Part shown: positions 55,493-64,000 of the stretch, one piece after another
Numbering within the stretch: the first letter of the stretch is position 1
How the letters are laid out: every line of letters starts with the position of its first letter
Assembly: GCA_012735505.1 (NCBI GenBank)
Contig: JAAYHE010000003.1
Location: 1-64,000, forward strand
Source: Bacillota bacterium
Lineage (GTDB): Bacteria; Bacillota; UBA994; UBA5500
Direction: 5' to 3'
DNA length: 64,000 bases
Program-made: the position numbers and the translations under genes
The notes under the pieces: generated by a model
What the model was told of the DNA's origin: nothing
What the model saw: the letters and a program-made list of their open reading frames with translations, nothing else
Database searches by the model: none

Positions 55493-57943
55493 ATGGGAAG
55501 CTATTCGACTAAAGTTGATCGCAAGTGGCAAGAGCGTTGGGAAAAAACAAGGCTCTATTCCTTCGATCGGTCCCGCGTCGATAAAAAGCTCTATTGCTTA
55601 GAGATGTTTTCGTATCCGTCGGGTGCCAAGCTACATGTAGGGCACTGGTATAACTATGGCGTTACCGATTCTTGGGCCCGCATGAAACGCATGCAGGGTT
55701 ATGAAGTTTTCCAGCCGATGGGTTTCGACGCTTTTGGCCTCCCAGCCGAAAACTTCGCCATCAAGACGGGCGTGCACCCCTACGATTCTACGATGGCCAA
55801 CATTGCCACCATGCAGGAACAGCTAAAACAAATGGGTGGTATGTTCGACTGGGACTATGAGTTGAGTACCTGTGAACCAGAATATTACAAATGGACCCAA
55901 TGGATGTTCCTACAGCTGTATAAGGCCGGCCTAGCCTATCGCAAAGAAGCGCCGGTAAACTGGTGTGAACATTGTCAGACTGTCTTGGCCAACGAGCAAG
56001 TTATCGATGGATGTTGCGAACGTTGCGACCAAGAAGTGACAAGGCGCAACCTGACCCAATGGTTTTTTAAGATTACCGAATACGCTGACGAGTTGCTAGA
56101 AAAGCTAGACGAGCTTGATTGGCCTGAAAAAACAAAGCAGATGCAGCGTCACTGGATCGGCAAGTCCGTCGGGGCAGATATAACCTTCAATGTGATCGGC
56201 CACGAGGCAAGTTTTACCGTTTTCACTACGCGAGCTGATACACTCCTAGGTGCAACTTATGTCGTTCTGGCCCCCGAACATCCATTGGTAGAGCAAATCA
56301 CTACCCCCGAGCAACAGGCTGAAGTGCAGGCCTATCAAAATGAGGTTGCTAAGCAGAGCGAGCTCGATCGCCTGACTACAACCGAAAAAACTGGCGTCTT
56401 TACGGGTGCTTACGCCGAGCATCCCCTGACGGGAGTTAAATTGCCTATATGGATTGCCGACTACGTGCTGGCTTCGTACGGCACTGGTGCCGTGATGGCT
56501 GTGCCTGCCCACGACGAAAGAGACTTCGAATTCGCTGAGAAGTTTGACTTGCCGATAGTACGGGTCGTGCGGCCAGCTAGCGATGGGGTAGATGATTGTT
56601 TACCTTTCACCGACTACGGTGTGTTGGTAAACAGTGGTGTCTACGATGGCTTGACGTCGGAGGCAGCCAAAGAAAGGATCGTTGCCCAGCTGGCAAAGGT
56701 TGGCCGGGCTGAGTTTCGTACCAACTATCGTTTGCGTGACTGGCTGGTATCCCGCCAGCGTTACTGGGGAGCACCTATCCCTATCGTGTACTGCCCTGAA
56801 TGTGGTACCGTACCGGTGCCCGAAAGCGAGCTGCCAGTAGAGCTGCCTTACGACGTAGAGTTTACGCCCGATGGCAAATCGCCCTTAGCCAAGGCAGAAG
56901 ATTTCGTGCACACTAGCTGTCCCCAATGTGGCAGTGCGGCCGAGCGTGAGGTCGATACGCTCGATACCTTTGTCTGTTCATCTTGGTATTTCTTGCGCTT
57001 CCCCGATCCGCATAACAGCGAAGTGCCTTTTGACAAAGAGTGGATCAATAAGATGCTGCCGGTAGATATGTATGTAGGTGGGGCAGAGCACGCCTGTATG
57101 CACCTGCTATATGCGCGTTTCTTCACCAAGGCTTTACGCGATCTCGGCTATCTTGATTTCGACGAACCTTTTACCAAGTTGGTACACCAAGGCATCATTC
57201 TCGGACCCGACGGCAACCGTATGAGTAAGTCGCGCGGCAATGTCGTTTCGCCCGATGGCTATATCGCCGAATTTGGCTCCGATGTCTTCCGCATGTATCT
57301 GCAATTTGGCTTTAACTACATCGAAGGCGGCCCTTGGAGTGAGGATGGTATTCGCGCTGTTGCTCGTTTTGTCGACCGGGTCGAGCGTTTCATTGACCGC
57401 ATGGTAGAGCTGAAAGCGCAGGGTGGAGGAAAAACTACTATCGATAAAGGCGAAAAAGAGCTCAACTTTGTGCGTCATCAATCTATCAAAGGAATCACTG
57501 AAGACGCTGACAAATTCCAGTTCAACACGGCTATTTCACGCCTCATGGAACTAACCAACGCCTTGTATCGCTATGATAACGAGCAGGACGAGAAGAATGT
57601 GGCCTTCCTCAGTGAAGTGACCGACGACCTGGTGCGCCTGATGGCTCCTTTTGCTCCGCATTTCTCCGAAGAAATGTGGGAGCGCTTGGGCAATAGCTAC
57701 TCGGTCTTCAACCAGGCCTGGCCTGAGCACGACCCAGCTGCCCTTGAGCGCGAAGTCGTGGAAATGGCAGTGCAGGTTAACGGCCGGGTCCGCGACAGAA
57801 TCGAAGTTGCTGCTGATGCTAGCGAAGAGGACGTGCGAGCCATCGCCTTGGCGGCAGAGAAAGTACAGCCTTATCTAGAAGGCGTCAGTGTGCGCAAAGT
57901 TATTGTCATTCCTAAGCGCATCGTCAATATCGTCGTCGGCTAG
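55493..57943 (+). CDS. leuS: Leucyl-tRNA synthetase
   Basis: [57 protein letters not shown]-type RMSKSRGN. Confidence 0.98.
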   Translation: MGSYSTKVDRKWQERWEKTRLYSFDRSRVDKKLYCLEMFSYPSGAKLHVGHWYNYGVTDSWARMKRMQGYEVFQPMGFDAFGLPAENFAIKTGVHPYDSTMANIATMQEQLKQMGGMFDWDYELSTCEPEYYKWTQWMFLQLYKAGLAYRKEAPVNWCEHCQTVLANEQVIDGCCERCDQEVTRRNLTQWFFKITEYADELLEKLDELDWPEKTKQMQRHWIGKSVGADITFNVIGHEASFTVFTTRADTLLGATYVVLAPEHPLVEQITTPEQQAEVQAYQNEVAKQSELDRLTTTEKTGVFTGAYAEHPLTGVKLPIWIADYVLASYGTGAVMAVPAHDERDFEFAEKFDLPIVRVVRPASDGVDDCLPFTDYGVLVNSGVYDGLTSEAAKERIVAQLAKVGRAEFRTNYRLRDWLVSRQRYWGAPIPIVYCPECGTVPVPESELPVELPYDVEFTPDGKSPLAKAEDFVHTSCPQCGSAAEREVDTLDTFVCSSWYFLRFPDPHNSEVPFDKEWINKMLPVDMYVGGAEHACMHLLYARFFTKALRDLGYLDFDEPFTKLVHQGIILGPDGNRMSKSRGNVVSPDGYIAEFGSDVFRMYLQFGFNYIEGGPWSEDGIRAVARFVDRVERFIDRMVELKAQGGGKTTIDKGEKELNFVRHQSIKGITEDADKFQFNTAISRLMELTNALYRYDNEQDEKNVAFLSEVTDDLVRLMAPFAPHFSEEMWERLGNSYSVFNQAWPEHDPAALEREVVEMAVQVNGRVRDRIEVAADASEEDVRAIALAAEKVQPYLEGVSVRKVIVIPKRIVNIVVG

Positions 57944-58012
57944 CATTGACCGCTTACATGTTAGAGACATGGCACCCAAAGGCCTCAGGTCGGTAGCAGA
58001 GTAAATATCTCA

Positions 58013-58054
58013 ACTGGGCCTATTGTCCCCTTCGGGCGATAGGCCCAGTTTTTT
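58013..58054 (+). terminator. Terminator ACTGGGCCTATTG...CGATAGGCCCAGTTTTTT
   Basis: Long stem with T6 tail. Confidence 0.9.
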
Positions 58055-58279
58055 GTGCTTCTGCCAACGTAAAGCAGCTGTAGCTGGAGGGGGCGGGGGG
58101 GCTGGTCTAGGTGTCGAGGCAAAAAACAAAATAGACTGAGAGCGTGAAGAATTTGCCCATTTTATGCTAGGCAGGAATTCGCTAGGGGGTAACGAAGTAA
58201 TCTAGGACACTCGGCGCATACTAATGCAGGGTGTCACAAACATTATGCAAAATCAGGCGGTAAGGGAGGTTGTCATCAT

Positions 58280-59437
58280 TTGTTAGTCATCAAAAACGCC
58301 AAGATTTATACAGTAACCAACGGCGTAATCGAACAAGGTAGCGTCCTAGTGCAGGATGGCAAGATTGCGGCTATCGGCGCCGGTATCGACATTCCTGCAG
58401 AGGCAAAAGTTTACGATGCACAGGGTGCTATCGTTACCCCAGGACTTATTGACGCCCACACCCACGTTGGTGGTTGGGAGGAAGGCCTCGGGTGGGAAGG
58501 CAACGACATCAACGAAACGTCAAATCCGGTTACGCCACACGTGAGTATCTTAGACGGTATCAATCCCGCAGATGTAGGCTTTGCCGATGCACGCCAGGGT
58601 GGTGTGACTACGGTTCAGACTATGCCAGGTTCAGCCAACCTGATCGGTGGTCTGATGCTGGCTATGAAGACGAGTGGCGATATAGTAGACGAAATGGTCA
58701 TCAAATATCCGACCGGCATGAAGGCAGCGCTAGGTGAAAACCCCAAGCGCAACTATGGTAATCAGGGCAAAGCGCCAGCCACCCGCATGGGCTCGGCTGC
58801 TCTCGTGCGAGAAGCCTTGTTGAAGGCTAAGCAGTATAACGAAAAGAAAGAGCGCGGCGATAAAGACTGGAAGTTTGACTTAAAGCTTGAAAATCTAGCT
58901 AAGGTGATCCGTAAGGAAATCCCGCTGCGTATTCATGCCCATCGGGCTGACGATATTCTTACTGCCATTCGTATTGGCAAAGAGTTTGATCTAGATTTCA
59001 CCATCGAACACTGCACCGAAGGCCATAAGGTGGCTGACGTTATCGTCAAGAACAAGATATCTGCCTGTGTTGGGCCGGCTGTTTGGCAGCGCGCCAAGGT
59101 GGAAACTAGAGAACTGTCTCCGGCGACGGCGGGTGTTATTGCACGTGCCGGCGGCAAAGTGGCCATCATTACCGACCACAACATCGTGCCGCAGCATTAT
59201 CTGCGCATTGCTACTGGCCTTTGCATACGTGAAGGTCTGCCAGAAGAAGAAGCCCTTAAAGCTGTCACTATTAATGCCGCGGAAATTATCGGTGTAGCCG
59301 GCCGGGTAGGTAGCTTAGAGGTAGGGAAAGATGGCGACTTAGTAGTCTGGTCGGGCGACCCCTTTGAGCCGCTGACCCATTGCTTACTAACGGTAATCGA
59401 CGGCAATATCGTCTATCAGCGTGAGGAGGGCCGGTAA
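58280..59437 (+). CDS. Amidohydrolase (imidazolonepropionase-like), paralogue 1
   Basis: VTPGLIDAHTHVGGWEEG; IPLRIHAHRADDILTAIRIGKEFDLDFTIEHCTEG; IITDHNIVP. Confidence 0.9.
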   Translation: MLVIKNAKIYTVTNGVIEQGSVLVQDGKIAAIGAGIDIPAEAKVYDAQGAIVTPGLIDAHTHVGGWEEGLGWEGNDINETSNPVTPHVSILDGINPADVGFADARQGGVTTVQTMPGSANLIGGLMLAMKTSGDIVDEMVIKYPTGMKAALGENPKRNYGNQGKAPATRMGSAALVREALLKAKQYNEKKERGDKDWKFDLKLENLAKVIRKEIPLRIHAHRADDILTAIRIGKEFDLDFTIEHCTEGHKVADVIVKNKISACVGPAVWQRAKVETRELSPATAGVIARAGGKVAIITDHNIVPQHYLRIATGLCIREGLPEEEALKAVTINAAEIIGVAGRVGSLEVGKDGDLVVWSGDPFEPLTHCLLTVIDGNIVYQREEGR

Positions 59438-59439
59438 GA

Positions 59440-60588
59440 ATGAAAGCATTTGTTAACGCCAAGATCTATCCAGTAGCGGCCGAGCCCATCGAAAAAGGCA
59501 CGCTACTTGTGGACGGGCAGAAAATTGTAGCTGTAGGCTCAGAGGTTGAAATTCCCGCAGACGCCCAAGTAATCGATTGTGCTGGGCGCGTAATTTTACC
59601 AGGCTTTGTCGATAGCCATACCCATGTCGGTATTTGGGGTGAAGGAGAGGGTGCGGCTGGTTACGATGGTAATGAAAGCACCAATCCGGTGACGCCCCAG
59701 GTACGCGCTCTTGACGCTATCAACCCTCTGCATACCAGTTTTGCCGACGCCCGCATGGGTGGCCTTACTACTGTTGGTGTTTCGCCAGGCTCGGGTAACC
59801 CTGTAGGCGGGCAGATGTGTGTGGTGAAAACAGCGGGCACTGTTGTTGATGATATGGTGCTAGCAGAATATAACGGTATGAAATGTGCTCTCGGCGAGAA
59901 CCCAAAGGGGTCTTACGGGCAAAGACGTAACCTATTCCCCAAGACACGCATGGGGACGGCCGCTGCTATTCGTGGCGCCCTATATGAAGCTAGAGAGTAC
60001 CAGAAGAAGCGGCAGGCAGATCCTAAGACCGATCTGGACCTGCGCTGGGAGCCGCTGGTGCAGGTTCTAGAAGGTAAAGTGCCTCTGCGGATCCACGCCC
60101 ACCGTGCCGATGATATTGTGACAGCGGTGCGTATTGGCGAAGAATTTGGTGTTAAAGTTCAGATTGAACATGGCACCGACGCCGCGGCAGTGGCCGATTT
60201 CTTAGCCAAAAGGCGGATTCCTGTTAACCTGGGTCCATCTTTTTGGAACCGGGCTAAGATCGAAACCCAATCTATCTCGTTCGCCACTGCTGGCATCCTA
60301 GAGCAAGCTGGCGTGCCTGTGAGCCTCATTTCTGATCATCCGTTTTTCCCAATTCAGCATATGAGCGTGGCTCTAGCCTTGGCCCATGCGGCCGGTATGA
60401 CTGCAGCTGGGGCACTGCGGGCCTATACTTTGGATGCTGCCGAAAACATGGGTGTGGCTGACCGCGTTGGTAGCCTAGAAGCCGGCAAAGATGCTGACTT
60501 CACTATTTGGGATGGTTGCCCGTTCTCTATTCGCAGCCACATCCTAGAAACCTATGTTAACGGCGAGCTAGCCTATCAGCGTGATTAA
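59440..60588 (+). CDS. Amidohydrolase (imidazolonepropionase-like), paralogue 2
   Basis: ILPGFVDSHTHVGIWGEGEG; VPLRIHAHRADDIVTAVRIGEEFGVKVQIEHGTD; LISDHPFFP. Confidence 0.9.
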   Translation: MKAFVNAKIYPVAAEPIEKGTLLVDGQKIVAVGSEVEIPADAQVIDCAGRVILPGFVDSHTHVGIWGEGEGAAGYDGNESTNPVTPQVRALDAINPLHTSFADARMGGLTTVGVSPGSGNPVGGQMCVVKTAGTVVDDMVLAEYNGMKCALGENPKGSYGQRRNLFPKTRMGTAAAIRGALYEAREYQKKRQADPKTDLDLRWEPLVQVLEGKVPLRIHAHRADDIVTAVRIGEEFGVKVQIEHGTDAAAVADFLAKRRIPVNLGPSFWNRAKIETQSISFATAGILEQAGVPVSLISDHPFFPIQHMSVALALAHAAGMTAAGALRAYTLDAAENMGVADRVGSLEAGKDADFTIWDGCPFSIRSHILETYVNGELAYQRD

Positions 60589-60605
60589 GTTATTAGAACA
60601 AGCGA

Positions 60606-60640
60606 AAGCGCCCAACCCTGCACAGGGAGTGGGCGCTTTT
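60606..60640. terminator. Terminator AAGCGCCCA-ACCCTGCACAGGGAG-TGGGCGCTTTT
   Basis: 9-bp perfect outer stem between convergent genes. Confidence 0.85.
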
Positions 60641-60653
60641 GGATTTTGAGCCT

Positions 60654-61634
60654 TTATCTATTGGCAAATGCCCAGGCGATACGAATGGCTGCCCGGGTGG
60701 CAGATGCCACAATTTCGTGGTTTAGATTCTCATATGTATCTGTCGGCTGGTGCAGGTGCGGATGTTCTGCGAGCAAATCGCCCCAAAGCAAAGTGATAGC
60801 CGGAATCCGCTCGCGCGAGAAGCTCATGCTATCGACACCGCCGGGCAAGCGGTCTGTAGCTTTCACTTTAACACCCGTAACTGCACCTTCCTCGATAGCC
60901 TTCTCTACCCATTCCTTGTTTCCCTTATAACCACTATCGTAAACTACTAGGGTGTCGCCGCTTGCACCAGCGATAACGTCCAGATTAAGCAAGGCCACCC
61001 GCTGGTCTAACTTCTGTTTCTGTAAATACTTCACGAGCTCATAAGAACCAATTAGGCCCTTTTCTTCCGCTCCAAATAGGACAAATACGACCGTTGATTC
61101 AGGCGTTAAGCCACTTTTGGTCATAATACGGGCAATCTCGAGGACGGCGGCCGTGCCGACCGCATTGTCGTCTGCACCAGGGTGAATCACACCATCGATA
61201 ATGCCGATATGGTCGTAGTGAGCGCCAATCAGAAGATAATTGTCTTGGCTTTTCCCCGGTAAAACGGCAATGATGTTTTCTGCCGTGCCTGGCCCCCAGG
61301 GAAAAGAGTGCCTATAGTCGGAAAGCCCGGCTGCATGCCAGGGTTCTAACCCAAAGGACTGCAATAGATCAATGATGTAGTCACCGGCTAGGTCTTCATA
61401 TTCGGTACCCGCTTCGCGGCCGCCATAGGCATCGCTAGTGAGTTCTTTCACCCACGACATCATCAACTCGTGGTCGTACATGTTCACTATCCTGGCCATT
61501 TCCTCGGCCGGGACGTCTACCCAACTACGCCGATTAAAGAGCAACTGGCATCCCAGGGTGCTCATCGCCACAAGAACTATTAACAATAGGGCCAGCGAGC
61601 GCTGTTTAGCGCGCCGCCACGATTTGTCCATCAA
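60654..61634 (-). CDS. M28 family aminopeptidase-like metallopeptidase, secreted/lipoprotein
   Basis: N-terminal signal ending STLGC; LLIGAHYDHIG; HPGADDNAVGTAAVLEIARI; FVLFGAEEKGLIGS. Confidence 0.93.
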   Translation of the reverse strand: MMDKSWRRAKQRSLALLLIVLVAMSTLGCQLLFNRRSWVDVPAEEMARIVNMYDHELMMSWVKELTSDAYGGREAGTEYEDLAGDYIIDLLQSFGLEPWHAAGLSDYRHSFPWGPGTAENIIAVLPGKSQDNYLLIGAHYDHIGIIDGVIHPGADDNAVGTAAVLEIARIMTKSGLTPESTVVFVLFGAEEKGLIGSYELVKYLQKQKLDQRVALLNLDVIAGASGDTLVVYDSGYKGNKEWVEKAIEEGAVTGVKVKATDRLPGGVDSMSFSRERIPAITLLWGDLLAEHPHLHQPTDTYENLNHEIVASATRAAIRIAWAFANR

Positions 61635-61775
61635 ATAGTACCTCCTATGTTTAATGGGCTGCCTGCGGAACGCAAAGGTCTAACGACAAGAAGGCTGTCA
61701 GGACGCCTAGCTCTCGACGCCGACCATGACCGCGACCGACCGCACCTTTACAGCCACCCCCTGCCTTCATACCTC

Positions 61776-63470
61776 TTAAGCCAGTTTAACCACACGCGTT
61801 ACGGTGCCGCCACGCTGCGATATCAGGCGGAGGGTGACCTCAGCTTCGCTTATCGCCTCGTCTATGTGAACGGTCCAGCGCACACGGCGCGAAGTTCTTC
61901 CAGGGTTACTGCCCCACCTGTGCAAACTGCTGCCATAACCATCTAGATATCCTATCTCTTGCTTGGCCTGGCAATTAACTAGGGTCATACCCTCCGTTAG
62001 TTCTAGGTGTACGGCGTCTGGTCGCACGGCTTTTTGCTTTATCGCCATCTGGCTTATATTTGTAGGCAAGAAGCTGTGGTTAGAAACGACGGCCTGCACA
62101 TCGTACACGCCAGATGCCACAGAGCGTACGCTCACTTCGTCAATAGCCACTTCTGGCAGCGCCAGAGCATAGCTGATGGCAAACTGATTAATCTTATGAC
62201 ATTCTGCCTCGAGGAAACGGGGGGGTGGGTTTTGCCGCAATTCTTTCATCTCCCAGCCACCGATTTCCACCTCGCCCAATTGGGGGTGCTCCACCTTATG
62301 CCAGCGTATAAAGCCTTGCCCAGCTAGTTCGCGGTCGCACCAGCGCAGCAGGGCTAGTTCCAGCTGCTGGCGATCCTGTGGGGATAGCCGCCAGCCTTTG
62401 CCCTTAAACTCGGGTGCAGCGCGTCCAATGAGGTCCCACAACTCGGGTGTAAAAGCAAAGAGCCCGAGCTGCTCGTAGCACCAATCGTCCAGAACGCCCG
62501 ACCAAACATCGCCATAACAGCAAACCACTGGATACCCGGTCACCTCGGTGCCTAGCTTGCCGACAACTTCGTACATGGCAGCATCATTGCCGGGGAAATC
62601 CTTATCGGGCATAGTGCTATGGGGACGATACAGCACTCCGCCTGTCGTGTGGTATAACAAAACACCTGCAATATTCTTATGGCTATTGATAAACTCCACT
62701 AGGTTGCGTGTTTCAGGTTCGGACAGGGGGAAGGGCCCAGCGCCGGGTGTGAGTGGATTATAGCCGGCTGGGAAATTGCGGTTTAAATCCAGCCCATATT
62801 TAGTAGGAGCTGGGTCGAAGGGCCAGAAGCCTTCTTTTTGCAACTCGCCGTTTTCGTCACGCAGCACGCCTTCAGTTACCACATGGTAGAAAGGCCCCTC
62901 CAAATCACGGGGGGTACGCGCAACCATGAGGCGGTCATCTACCGGATCAATTTTCCAGGCACCACGGGCATCATCACGAATACGCATCTGTAGAATTTTG
63001 CCGTCGCCGTCGACATCTTCGGGATAGAGGCCAGGGGGGTCTTCCTGCAGTCGCCAGTCGGGGTAAGGGCGCACACTGCTACGCAGCATAGTTGGAGTAG
63101 TCAAATATAGCTCTGCCCCATCGGGGTTGGCCCGCGGTATAATATAAAAGGTGCGGTCATCTAGTAGCTTTTTGACGTGTCTATTAGAGGTGTAGTTGTT
63201 CAAAAGATAATCAATCAAGTAGAGACAGGCCATCGAAGCCGTTACTTCTCCGGCGTGAATATTGCCATCTATATACATAGCCGGCTTAGAGTTTGCAGGC
63301 CCGGTCGCCTGATTGGTAAGGGTTACAGCCCACACATCCCGACCTTCGTAACTCTTGCCGATAGAGCTAAGGGTGCAAAATTCGGGATAATGCGCTGCAT
63401 ATGCTCGGAGAAATTCTGTTAGGCGGTCGTAGGTGTAGTATTGGTTGAATTCGACTTTTACCTGACTCAA
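61776..63470 (-). CDS. M14 family zinc carboxypeptidase
   Basis: YDRLTEFLRAYAAHYPEFCTLSSIGKSYEGRDVWAVTLTN; DGNIHAGEVTASMACLYLIDYLL; GLDLNRNFPAGY. Confidence 0.94.
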   Translation of the reverse strand: MSQVKVEFNQYYTYDRLTEFLRAYAAHYPEFCTLSSIGKSYEGRDVWAVTLTNQATGPANSKPAMYIDGNIHAGEVTASMACLYLIDYLLNNYTSNRHVKKLLDDRTFYIIPRANPDGAELYLTTPTMLRSSVRPYPDWRLQEDPPGLYPEDVDGDGKILQMRIRDDARGAWKIDPVDDRLMVARTPRDLEGPFYHVVTEGVLRDENGELQKEGFWPFDPAPTKYGLDLNRNFPAGYNPLTPGAGPFPLSEPETRNLVEFINSHKNIAGVLLYHTTGGVLYRPHSTMPDKDFPGNDAAMYEVVGKLGTEVTGYPVVCCYGDVWSGVLDDWCYEQLGLFAFTPELWDLIGRAAPEFKGKGWRLSPQDRQQLELALLRWCDRELAGQGFIRWHKVEHPQLGEVEIGGWEMKELRQNPPPRFLEAECHKINQFAISYALALPEVAIDEVSVRSVASGVYDVQAVVSNHSFLPTNISQMAIKQKAVRPDAVHLELTEGMTLVNCQAKQEIGYLDGYGSSLHRWGSNPGRTSRRVRWTVHIDEAISEAEVTLRLISQRGGTVTRVVKLA

Positions 63471-63587
63471 GATAATCGCCTCGCTTTCTGTGCTTGTCTT
63501 GTTCCTAGATTATTTCGCCGTTCTAGTAATGATTCCTGCGAATAGATAGGCAAGAGAGGGCGAGATGTGAGAAAAGAGGTGTAGTTC

Positions 63588-64000
63588 ATGTACCAAACAG
63601 AAGCGCAATTGAGGGAAGCCATTTGCCAGGTCGGACGTTGCCTATACGAACAGGGATTTGCCGCTGCCAACGCTGGCAACATCTCGGTGCGGCTGGGAGA
63701 AAATCGCTTTCTGACGACACCGACTGGGGTCAGCAAGGGAGCCATGACTCCTGACATGCTAGTGCTCGTAGATGCCAGTGGTAAGGTCTTGGGGGGAGAG
63801 GGGCGGCCGTCTTCAGAGTTAAAAATGCACCTGCGCGTCTACGCCCGACGACTGGATATAGGGGCGGTCGTGCACGCCCATCCGCCGTATGCTACCAGCT
63901 TTGCGGTGATCGGGCGGCCCCCCACCGAACCGCTGCTCGCCGAGGCTGTTGTGCTGCTTGGGCCCGTGGCTTTGGCACCTTACGCCACTCCCTCCACCGA
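63588..64000 (+). CDS. Class II aldolase/adducin family protein (3' end truncated by window)
   Basis: AAANAGNISVRLGENRFLTTPTGVSKGAMTPDMLVLVDASGKVLGGEGRPSSELKMHLRVYARRLDIGAVVHAHPPYATSFAV; open to window end, hence absent from ORF track. Confidence 0.95.
   Translation, partial: MYQTEAQLREAICQVGRCLYEQGFAAANAGNISVRLGENRFLTTPTGVSKGAMTPDMLVLVDASGKVLGGEGRPSSELKMHLRVYARRLDIGAVVHAHPPYATSFAVIGRPPTEPLLAEAVVLLGPVALAPYATPST

Noticed and set aside
1-64000. CRISPR arrays, prophage, transposases, toxin-antitoxin or restriction systems
   Set aside because: No regularly spaced repeats and no recognisable cas, phage, transposase, TA or RM proteins were found in the supplied ORFs.

Overview
The window is a dense 64 kb chromosomal segment of what looks like an endospore-forming, peptide-using Firmicute (Clostridia-like). 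The spore-former call rests on an alpha/beta SASP, the DUF1659/DUF2922/YvrJ trio, T-box leaders and a cobalamin riboswitch. I found no prophage, transposase, CRISPR array, rRNA or tRNA gene. Most content is housekeeping or metabolic: a TetR-linked oligopeptide/nickel-type ABC operon, many peptidases (two S9, a TldD/TldE pair, M28, M14, one beta-lactamase-fold hydrolase), tryptophanase, adenine deaminase, GlyRS and LeuRS (each behind a T-box), B12-riboswitch-controlled BtuF, NfeD/SPFH, and several transporters. The points most worth a second look are: (1) an unlisted 34-aa membrane mini-ORF with a good RBS between a phosphosulfolactate-synthase-like gene and a YeiH/UPF0324 exporter, divergent from a LacI-type regulator with two perfect inverted repeats between them; (2) a compact FmdB / thioredoxin / CsoR-CstR-like operon with a near-consensus promoter and a perfect ATACCCCTAGGGGTAT operator, whose regulator has an unusual His-less Cys pair; (3) a dispersed intergenic repeat family (about 100-240 bp) at four places in both orientations; (4) several odd domain architectures (tandem degenerate GGDEF, DUF3788-DUF3795 fusion, MarR with a four-Cys tail). 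Family calls are from reading protein motifs by eye; no database search was run.
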